Shown here: piece by piece, positions 1 through 5,610 of the stretch
Layout: the number at the start of each line of letters is the position of its first letter
Numbering within the stretch: the stretch's first letter is position 1
Assembly (NCBI RefSeq): GCF_900104225.1
Contig: NZ_FNJK01000004.1
Location: forward strand, 124,001 to 188,000
From: Streptococcus equinus
Lineage (GTDB): Bacteria; Bacillota; Bacilli; Lactobacillales; Streptococcaceae
Length of the DNA: 64,000 bases
Direction of reading: 5' to 3'
Notes under the pieces: generated by a model
Databases searched by the model: none
Told to the model about the DNA's origin: nothing
The model's input: only the letters and a program-made list of their open reading frames with translations
Position numbers and translations under genes: made by a program

Positions 1-1558
1 TTGGTTCAATATAATAACCACCATTGGTGTTATATGAAAGTTCAAATTCCTTACGTGTGTAATAAACGTATAAATCTTGTCCCTGTGCTTGTGTAAGGGT
101 TACAGAATTTGTTCGTTCAAAGTCAGCATATGGATAAGTTAAGACCTGCGGTCTAATCGTTGATCCAATAACACCATGAGCTTGAGTAGACTCAATTTCA
201 CTGTAGTTGTTATTATTTAGATTTTTCAACATGTAGTGGATGTTATATGTCGCATCGGCTGCTACATATTGAACCCTGATGGTAATATTTTTATCAACTG
301 TACCATCTGCTGCATCTTTATTTGCTAAATCAGTAGCATCCGCCAACTCAACAATAGATTGACTTGGATAATAAACTTCATCAGGAGATACTGTCGTGTC
401 ATCTTCTGGTTTTACAGAAGGCGGCGGAGTTACACGGTAAGGTGTATCTTTTGCCTCAACGTTATGGATATCATTACCAAAAACAGTATCAGTGTCCGAC
501 GTATTGTTGTGGTAGTAATATTGAATCGTTACGTTATAAATCTTGATTTCTGAATACTGTGCAACAATAGTCATATCACCACTAATTGGTGTGGTATCTG
601 TAACGGTTGTGCCATCTGCTTGATTTACCCACTTAGTGAAACGATAACCTTCACGATAAACTGGTGTTGGGAATACTGAAATGGTTTCACCATCAGCAAT
701 TTGAGCAGATGTCATCTCATGTTCCACACCATCGTTATCAGTATATTTAAAGGTAACTGTATGAAGTGTAGTTCTTGATGGGCCACCGCTCTTATCAAGG
801 CTTGTTTTGTTTTCTGATGGATTGCTCGATGTTACTAAAGCATATGTTGAAAATTGACTATTATCAAAAGCAACTGACGTGATCTTATGATCAATTTCTT
901 TCACATCTTTCTGGGTGATTGTTTCTTCTGAACCATCATCCGCAAAATGAAGAACATCGAAATTATCTTTGCTATCCATCGCTTGACTTGGCTTGATTGT
1001 GACTTTAACATCTGCTTGAGGTTCAACTTTTTCACCTTTTGATTCAAAAGAAATATCATAAAAAAGCACACTTTCAATAATTTTCCCAATTAATGTTTCT
1101 TGTGCTTTTTGATAATTTCCTTGGTAAGCTGAGTCATCACTTTTAACTTCCTTAACAATTAATGTTGTATCCTTAGGCAATTGTGCTTTTTCATCAACAT
1201 CTGCTGTAATAGTGTAATCTTGATTACTTGCTGTTAAGGTTGTCGCCTGTGTGATCAAATCAGGCTCACTTGTATCTGTTTGAGTATTTCCTTGCTCAAC
1301 CGAATTGGGCTGCGAACCTACTATGCTTGATCCAAGATTATTATCTTGTGGAGATGCAAGCGAAGGTAGGCTCTGACCTTGTTGACTACTTTGTTCAACC
1401 TCAATTCCCGCTTGGCTATTAGCAGTCTCATTATCCAGGGTTAGTGCTGGCAAAATTAAGACGTACGTTGTTATCAGTACTACAAGCACGGCAAGGAAAG
1501 TGACTATTTTTTTATGCTTTACTCTGATAAAATATTTTTTTCTAAAAAAATTTCTCAT
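1..1558 (-). CDS. Large cell-surface protein, N-terminal 519 residues only (runs off the window)
   Basis: The reading frame starts at an ATG behind a very strong Shine-Dalgarno (GGAGGGAAGGAG) and stays open to base 1, so only the N-terminal part is present. The start is basic (RKKYFIRVKHKK), followed by a membrane segment ending TYVLILPALTLD, a signal form common in large wall-anchored adhesins and pilins of Firmicutes. A Ser/Gln/Asn-rich spacer follows. Further on is an InlB/Listeria-Bacteroides-type repeat (EGYRFTKWVN, then DMTIVAQY) and a second beta-rich region (YNIHYMLKN and later YNTNGG) like MucBP/InlB modules. It should be exported and anchored by sortase, but the anchor motif lies outside the window. 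It is the last visible gene after the coiled-coil protein and the signal peptidase, and probably shares their transcript. The ligand is unknown. Confidence 0.85.
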   Translation of the reverse strand, partial: MRNFFRKKYFIRVKHKKIVTFLAVLVVLITTYVLILPALTLDNETANSQAGIEVEQSSQQGQSLPSLASPQDNNLGSSIVGSQPNSVEQGNTQTDTSEPDLITQATTLTASNQDYTITADVDEKAQLPKDTTLIVKEVKSDDSAYQGNYQKAQETLIGKIIESVLFYDISFESKGEKVEPQADVKVTIKPSQAMDSKDNFDVLHFADDGSEETITQKDVKEIDHKITSVAFDNSQFSTYALVTSSNPSENKTSLDKSGGPSRTTLHTVTFKYTDNDGVEHEMTSAQIADGETISVFPTPVYREGYRFTKWVNQADGTTVTDTTPISGDMTIVAQYSEIKIYNVTIQYYYHNNTSDTDTVFGNDIHNVEAKDTPYRVTPPPSVKPEDDTTVSPDEVYYPSQSIVELADATDLANKDAADGTVDKNITIRVQYVAADATYNIHYMLKNLNNNNYSEIESTQAHGVIGSTIRPQVLTYPYADFERTNSVTLTQAQGQDLYVYYTRKEFELSYNTNGGYYIEP

Positions 1559-1613
1559 CGATTTTCACTCTCCTTCCCTCCTAAAACTCAGTGAAAATGT
1601 CATCGATATACTT

Positions 1614-2198
1614 TTAATTTAGAGTACTAATATCTGACAGAGGCCAGATTCTAAGTATTAGTTTGCCAACTAATTGTTCGTCCGAAACCGTTCCGACAGA
1701 AGTATTTCGTGAATCAATTGAAACTTTCCTATTGTCTCCTAAAACAAAAATACGGTTTTCTGGGACTTGATAAGGAAACTTAATATTTGTCTCACCATAA
1801 GCCTTATTTTCAATATAAGGTTCCTTGATTTTCTTATCATTAACATAAACCGTACCATCTTTGGTGATGTTGACCCAATCACCAGATTCTGCAATAACTC
1901 GTTTTACCAAAATATTGTTGTTGTAATAAAAAGCGACGATGTCTCCTGTCTTAAAATGGTTACTTTTTACTGCCAGAACAATATCACCACTATCTAGAGT
2001 TCCTCTCATGGATTTCCCATAAATTCGAAGTGTTGGCAAGTAAAGCATAGCTACTAAAATAGCAAATGCTGCAACAACAACTAGCATGAATACCGTGCTT
2101 CTTATCTTTTCCATGAAAATCTTACGGTACTTAGCTTTTTTGTAAAGCTCTTCGATTTCGCTAGTAGTTGGAAGTTCAACTTTTTTATCCATTTTCAT
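1614..2198 (-). CDS. Signal peptidase I (S26 family), locus-dedicated copy
   Basis: This 194-residue membrane protease has an N-terminal cytoplasmic stretch, one membrane segment (about residues 33-55) and the S26 core. The nucleophile serine is in YGKSMRGTL, the general-base lysine in VKRVIA, and the late conserved box reads VLGDNR...SIDSR. It should cleave signal peptides on the outer membrane face. Its start overlaps the stop of the upstream coiled-coil gene (ATG inside the last codons, GGAGAAG eight bases upstream), so the two are translationally coupled. The surface-protein gene follows after 55 bases. The general housekeeping signal peptidase is elsewhere in this window (19602-20195), so this second copy is probably specialised for the adjacent surface protein, as in pilus-type loci. 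That specialisation is inference. Confidence 0.9.
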   Translation of the reverse strand: MKMDKKVELPTTSEIEELYKKAKYRKIFMEKIRSTVFMLVVVAAFAILVAMLYLPTLRIYGKSMRGTLDSGDIVLAVKSNHFKTGDIVAFYYNNNILVKRVIAESGDWVNITKDGTVYVNDKKIKEPYIENKAYGETNIKFPYQVPENRIFVLGDNRKVSIDSRNTSVGTVSDEQLVGKLILRIWPLSDISTLN

Positions 2199-2454
2199 TG
2201 ATTACTTCTCCATTCATTTTTTTGACATTTTTAAGGTATAAGTCTGCTGCTTTTTGACTTTCTTCAAAGACCTTCGTCAAGCTGAGAGAAGCTTCTGCAA
2301 TGGAACCGGCTTGGGTTAGTTTTATTTCTTGATCTGTTAGCTTTTCATTAGCTTTAGATAGTTCATCTCTTAGCCGATCAATCTCCTTACTCTGGGCTAA
2401 CATAATTTCATATAATTCGATGCGTTTTAATTTTCGAAATTTTTCTTTTCCCAC
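2185..2454 (-). CDS. Small coiled-coil protein of surface-protein/signal-peptidase loci
   Basis: The reading frame can be extended upstream to 2622, but I place the start at a GTG (2454). It has a good Shine-Dalgarno (GAGG, eight bases upstream) and a well-formed promoter lies inside the longer frame at 2503-2531. The 89-residue product begins VGKEKFRKLKRIELYEIML and continues as a predicted coiled coil (SKEIDRLRDELSKANEKL), then a conserved block (AGSIAEASLSLTKVFEESQ, KAADLYL). From memory, similar 80-100 residue proteins occur next to signal peptidases and sortase-dependent proteins in clostridia and are often mislabelled DNA repair proteins. The function is unknown; a scaffold or chaperone for export is a guess. 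It overlaps the signal peptidase gene by 14 bases. Confidence 0.75.
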   Translation of the reverse strand: MGKEKFRKLKRIELYEIMLAQSKEIDRLRDELSKANEKLTDQEIKLTQAGSIAEASLSLTKVFEESQKAADLYLKNVKKMNGEVINENG

Positions 2455-2502
2455 ATAAATCGCCTCGTTTCCACTTATTATAAAGCGTTTTCTATTAACT
2501 TT

Positions 2503-2531
2503 ATTGTAATCTTTTCTTATTTTTCTTTCAA
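2503..2531 (-). promoter_or_regulatory. Promoter for the coiled-coil/signal-peptidase/surface-protein operon
   Basis: On the minus strand a -35 TTGAAA (2526-2531) and a -10 TACAAT (2503-2508) are separated by exactly 17 bases. Transcription would begin near 2496, giving a leader of about 42 bases before the GTG at 2454. Confidence 0.65.
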
Positions 2532-2611
2532 CTATTTTCTGTAGATTTTCTAAAGTTTTTTCGTTGATTTTTCGATAATGGCAATTCTTTAATTTTAAAG
2601 CCATAAAAAAG

Positions 2612-2636
2612 AAGCTGAGCACTTCCGTCTCAGCTT
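2612..2636 (-). terminator. Terminator closing the micro-peptide array
   Basis: AAGCTGAG and CTCAGCTT form an 8-bp stem with a 9-base loop. On the minus strand it is followed by CTTTTTT. It separates the peptide array from the coiled-coil operon; partial read-through could still couple them. Confidence 0.85.
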
Positions 2637-2686
2637 TTCTAAAAAATTTTTTCGTATGTTATCTAACATACCGTTCTCATAAGGAG

Positions 2687-2743
2687 TTAGGCTGTTAGAT
2701 TATTATCTCCGTTTTTATAGCGACTTAAATTCATTTTCAGCAT
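2687..2743 (-). CDS. Micro-peptide 1 of the RYKNGD array (18 aa)
   Basis: The peptide is MLKMNLSRYKNGDNNLTA. A Shine-Dalgarno GGAGGTAA lies 7 bases before the ATG; an internal ATG (MNLS...) would give the same N-terminal spacing as peptide 2. The core codons are CGC TAT AAA AAC GGA GAT. It is the last member of the array, about 50 bases before the terminator. The function is unknown. Confidence 0.75.
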   Translation of the reverse strand: MLKMNLSRYKNGDNNLTA

Positions 2744-2781
2744 TGTACAATTACCTCCATGAGTTTTTTATCAACTATTTT

Positions 2782-2787
2782 TTACAT
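2782..2787 (-). other. Start-stop element (ATG TAA) with strong ribosome-binding site
   Basis: On the minus strand AGGAG is followed after 8 bases by ATG and immediately by TAA. The ribosome site is as good as those of the real peptides. It is either a decayed array member or a minimal ORF that loads ribosomes upstream of peptide 1. Confidence 0.4.
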
Positions 2788-2804
2788 TGGTATCACTCCT
2801 TTAG

Positions 2805-2858
2805 CTATTTTATGCAACTAGCTAAAGTATCACCGTTTTTATATCTTGCTACGTTCAT
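2805..2858 (-). CDS. Micro-peptide 2 of the RYKNGD array (17 aa)
   Basis: The peptide is MNVARYKNGDTLASCIK. A Shine-Dalgarno GGAGGT lies about 6 bases before the ATG. The core codons are AGA TAT AAA AAC GGT GAT; arginine uses AGA here, unlike every other copy. It is the only member with a cysteine. Confidence 0.8.
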   Translation of the reverse strand: MNVARYKNGDTLASCIK

Positions 2859-2904
2859 AAGATACCTCCATTAATTGAAAATACTCACATAACAACGATA
2901 ATAA

Positions 2905-3003
2905 TCAGTTCATTTTTTCTGTTTCTTTGATAGGGCGATTTACTCGTCGCCATATCTTTTTTGAGTCTCCATTTTTGTAACGGCCTACATTGATTGCTTT
3001 CAT
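2905..3003 (-). CDS. Micro-peptide 3 of the RYKNGD array (32 aa, long basic tail)
   Basis: The peptide begins MKAINVGRYKNGDSKKIW and has a basic tail (RRVNRPIKETEKMN). The core codons are CGT TAC AAA AAT GGA GAC. It lacks a strong Shine-Dalgarno (only GAAAG, well upstream), so it may be poorly translated or coupled. An in-frame ATG 27 bases further upstream also lacks a good site. Confidence 0.6.
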   Translation of the reverse strand: MKAINVGRYKNGDSKKIWRRVNRPIKETEKMN

Positions 3004-3091
3004 ATCTATCACAACTTTCGTTAAAAGCATTTGAACATGGAAGCAATATGATTAGAAGCCCTTTCGATTACTACTGTTACTAGCAACAAGA

Positions 3092-3154
3092 TCAACCGGT
3101 AATATTTCTTGCACTAGCTATTTCTAACCGTTCACTTCCAATTAATATTTTCAT
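3092..3154 (-). CDS. Possible diverged array member (20 aa)
   Basis: A short frame MKILIGSERLEIASARNITG occupies the array slot between peptides 3 and 4. AAGGAGTGAT lies upstream but about 16 bases from the ATG, which is too far for good initiation. It lacks the RYKNGD core, so it may be a degenerate copy or not a gene. Confidence 0.3.
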   Translation of the reverse strand: MKILIGSERLEIASARNITG

Positions 3155-3200
3155 CTAAAATGTGACATCACTCCTTCATTGACTTTTATTCAACTAGTTG

Positions 3201-3242
3201 TTAGTCTCCACTTTTGTAACGACCTACATTAACTATCAACAT
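3201..3242 (-). CDS. Micro-peptide 4 of the array (13 aa, core RYKSGD)
   Basis: The peptide is MLIVNVGRYKSGD, ending exactly at the aspartate of the core. GGAGG lies 8 bases before the ATG. The core codons are CGT TAC AAA AGT GGA GAC; this is the only copy with Ser in place of Asn. Confidence 0.8.
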   Translation of the reverse strand: MLIVNVGRYKSGD

Positions 3243-3311
3243 AAGGCGTTCCTCCGATGTACTTTGTTACAAGTTTTGAAAACGAGGTAATTTTTATGGC
3301 TATCAAAGTGC

Positions 3312-3353
3312 CTAATCACCATTTTTATAGCGTCCTAAGTTAAATTTCAACAT
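3312..3353 (-). CDS. Micro-peptide 5 of the RYKNGD array (13 aa)
   Basis: The peptide is MLKFNLGRYKNGD, again ending at the aspartate, which suggests that the core with its carboxyl end is the minimal functional product. GGAGGT lies about 7 bases before the ATG. The core codons are CGC TAT AAA AAT GGT GAT. Confidence 0.8.
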   Translation of the reverse strand: MLKFNLGRYKNGD

Positions 3354-3386
3354 AAGCGCCACCTCCGTAAAGTTAACTGTGCCTAC

Positions 3387-3446
3387 TTAACTCCGACTAG
3401 AGACTTTATCACCATTTTTATACCGGGCGACATGTGGTTTCATCAT
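3387..3446 (-). CDS. Micro-peptide 6 of the RYKNGD array (19 aa, promoter-proximal)
   Basis: The peptide is MMKPHVARYKNGDKVSSRS, with a second possible start at the next ATG. GGAGGTAA lies about 11 bases upstream. The core codons are CGG TAT AAA AAT GGT GAT. It is the first ORF on the transcript, about 45 bases after the predicted start site. Confidence 0.8.
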   Translation of the reverse strand: MMKPHVARYKNGDKVSSRS

Positions 3447-3499
3447 AAGAACTGTTACCTCCTTACTTCGTTTCTTTTGTCATCCTTCTTTACACTTTT

Positions 3500-3529
3500 A
3501 TTATAATGTAACCGCTTACCTTTTGTCAA
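3500..3529 (-). promoter_or_regulatory. Consensus promoter of the micro-peptide array, with cre-like site in the spacer
   Basis: On the minus strand the -35 is TTGACA (3524-3529) and the -10 is TATAAT (3500-3505), both perfect, with an 18-base spacer. Inside the spacer the plus strand reads ATGTAACCGCTTACC (3506-3520), which fits the CcpA cre consensus WTGNAANCGNWNNCW at all but the last base. Carbon catabolite repression of the array is therefore likely but untested. Confidence 0.75.
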
Positions 3530-3608
3530 GAGATATGAGTCCTTTTTATGCATTTTTTTTCAAGAAGTTTTATTACCCTAAAAAAATGATCTTTGCTACA
3601 ATGGTAAC

Positions 3609-4751
3609 ATGATTAATTTAAAAGACTATGGCATTGAGATGTGGGATACTGAAAAGATTGCTTCTTTTCGAAGAACGCTACTTGCTTGGTATGACAGTGA
3701 AAAACGTGATCTTCCTTGGAGAAGAACTAAAAATCCTTATCACATTTGGGTTTCTGAAATCATGCTACAACAGACACAAGTAGTGACCGTTATTCCCTAT
3801 TACGAACGCTTCTTAGAGTGGTTCCCAACGGTGGAGGATTTAGCTAATGCACCTGAAGAAAAATTGCTCAAAGCATGGGAAGGCCTTGGCTATTACTCTC
3901 GGGTGCGCAATATGCAAAAAGCTGCGCAAGAAATCATGGAAAAATTTGACGGTATTTTTCCCAACAATCACAAAGATATTCTTTCTCTAAAAGGTATTGG
4001 ACCTTATACAGCGGGTGCGATTTCAAGTATTGCTTTTGGACTTGCTGAGCCTGCTGTCGATGGTAATGTTATGCGAGTCATGGCAAGGCTTTTTGAGGTG
4101 AATTATGATATTGGTGACCCTAAGAATAGGAAAATTTTCCAAGCAATTATGGAAATTTTAATTGATCCTGAACGTCCTGGGGATTTCAATCAAGCTCTCA
4201 TGGACTTGGGAACCGATATTGAATCTGCCAAAAATCCTCGTCCAGATGAATCTCCTATTCGCTTTTTCAGCGCAGCTTATTTACATGGCACTTATGACAA
4301 ATACCCAATTAAATTGTCTAAGAAAAAGCCAAAACCGGTGCAAATTCAAGCGTTTGTCATTCGAAACAGTGATGGAGACTTCCTTTTAGAAAAGAATCTG
4401 GACGGACGCTTACTTGGTGGCTTCTGGTCATTTCCAATCGTGGAAACAGACTTTATCGGACAGCAGCTAGATTTATTTGAAAAAGATACCGCTTCTCTTA
4501 AAACCGTCTCACAAAAAGCACTTTTTGAAAAGGATTACCAAGTCACTCCTGACTGGACTAATCGAGAATTTAGCCTTGTCAAGCACACCTTTAGCCACCA
4601 AAAATGGACTATCGAACTGACAGAAGGTTTGGTTAAAAATGATAAGTTCACGTCAGAAAAAGAACTCCGCTGGGTGCCAGAAAACCAACTCTCACAATAC
4701 CCCATGGCAACACCTCAGAAAAAAATGCTAAAGGAGTATTTAGGAAAATAA
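3609..4751 (+). CDS. mutY: A/G-specific adenine glycosylase MutY
   Basis: This 380-residue base-excision enzyme removes adenine mispaired with 8-oxoguanine. The N-terminal catalytic domain has WVSEIMLQQTQV with the catalytic glutamate, and a helix-hairpin-helix (LKGIGPYTAGAISS) followed by the conserved aspartate in PAVDGNVMR. The C-terminal part is the NUDIX-like 8-oxoG recognition domain (LLGGFWSFPIVE). The four-cysteine iron-sulfur motif that usually follows the catalytic domain is absent; the matching region (ALMDLGTDIESAKNPRPD) has no cysteine, as in other cluster-free MutYs. An extended -10 (TGCTACAAT, ending at 3602) sits six bases before the ATG, so the mRNA is probably leaderless. 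An alternative start is Met-11. Confidence 0.95.
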   Translation: MINLKDYGIEMWDTEKIASFRRTLLAWYDSEKRDLPWRRTKNPYHIWVSEIMLQQTQVVTVIPYYERFLEWFPTVEDLANAPEEKLLKAWEGLGYYSRVRNMQKAAQEIMEKFDGIFPNNHKDILSLKGIGPYTAGAISSIAFGLAEPAVDGNVMRVMARLFEVNYDIGDPKNRKIFQAIMEILIDPERPGDFNQALMDLGTDIESAKNPRPDESPIRFFSAAYLHGTYDKYPIKLSKKKPKPVQIQAFVIRNSDGDFLLEKNLDGRLLGGFWSFPIVETDFIGQQLDLFEKDTASLKTVSQKALFEKDYQVTPDWTNREFSLVKHTFSHQKWTIELTEGLVKNDKFTSEKELRWVPENQLSQYPMATPQKKMLKEYLGK

Positions 4752-4854
4752 CATTAAGCTCACTTTAAGTAAAGCTTCTTATAATAGAAGTATTCCTAAT
4801 GATAATATCTCAAATTAACTCGGTAATAGGTATTAAAAAACGTTTCCTCAATGA

Positions 4855-4884
4855 AAGTCCTGATTTTTCAGGACTTTTTTTGCA
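4855..4884 (+). terminator. Terminator between mutY and the flavoprotein operon
   Basis: AAGTCCTGA (4855-4863) and TCAGGACTT (4868-4876) form a 9-bp stem with a TTTT loop, followed by a T-run. A TATAAT at 4780-4785 lies upstream, so a short transcript of about 90 bases (attenuator or small RNA) ending here is possible. Confidence 0.8.
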
Positions 4885-4998
4885 CGACTGCTATAGTTTT
4901 TTAATATTACTTCCCCTCCCCTTCATTAAAAACGTTTTCAATTATTTAAAAAAAGGAGTATGATAAAGGTAATCATTTGTGTAAAAGAGGTAGACTAT

Positions 4999-5598
4999 AT
5001 GAAATTAGTTGCTATTGTTGGAACAAATTCAGATCGTTCAACCAACCGTAAATTGTTAAAATTTATGGCCAAACATTTTGCAGATTTAGCTGAGATTGAA
5101 GTTCTTGAAATCAAGGATTTACCAGCTTTTAATGAACCTGAAGATAAGGTAGCTCCTGCTCCTGTCGCTGATTTTTCTAAAAAAATCGCTAACGCTGATG
5201 GGGTCATTATCGCGACACCTGAGTACGACCACACTATTCCTGCTCCTCTGGCTTCCGCTCTAGAATGGATTGCCTACACTAGTCGCGTGCTCATCAATAA
5301 ACCAACCATGATTGTCGGGGCTTCGCTTGGTGCTCTAGGAACGTCACGCGCACAAGCTCATCTCCGTCAAATCTTAGATGCTCCCGAATTAAAAGCCAGA
5401 ATTATGCCAGGTACAGAATTCTTCCTTGGACACTCTGAACAAGTTTTGGATGACGACAACAATCTCCATAATCCTGAAAAAGTTGCTGAACTTGAAGACA
5501 ATTTCAAAGAATTTCTCTCATTTGTTGAAATCACGAATCAAATTGTTAGCCAGTCAGATACTGACCGTAAAAAAGCTTTTGCTTGGGAAATGAATTAG
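4999..5598 (+). CDS. NAD(P)H-dependent FMN reductase (single-domain flavodoxin-like partner)
   Basis: The 199-residue protein belongs to the NADPH-dependent FMN reductase family. It starts [10 protein letters not shown], has the conserved ATPEYDHTIPAPLASALEW flavin loop, and GASLGALGTSRAQAHLRQIL. I chose the ATG at 4999 over one 39 bases upstream because the next gene starts with nearly the same residues and GAGGTAG is well placed. It is closely related to the N-terminal domain of the following gene, so the pair arose by duplication. It ends 12 bases before that gene. It probably feeds electrons from NAD(P)H to the larger partner, as proposed for two-subunit cinnamate/acrylate reductases of Vibrio; this analogy comes from memory. 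Confidence 0.85.
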   Translation: MKLVAIVGTNSDRSTNRKLLKFMAKHFADLAEIEVLEIKDLPAFNEPEDKVAPAPVADFSKKIANADGVIIATPEYDHTIPAPLASALEWIAYTSRVLINKPTMIVGASLGALGTSRAQAHLRQILDAPELKARIMPGTEFFLGHSEQVLDDDNNLHNPEKVAELEDNFKEFLSFVEITNQIVSQSDTDRKKAFAWEMN

Positions 5599-5610
5599 GA
5601 GGAGACTTTT

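Noticed and set aside
2455..2622. N-terminal extension of the coiled-coil gene up to an ATG next to the terminator.
   Set aside because: It lacks a ribosome site, overlaps a promoter, and does not fit the family start.
2687..3446. The array considered as a CRISPR or DNA repeat.
   Set aside because: The units are not conserved at base level; only the peptide core is, and spacing is irregular.
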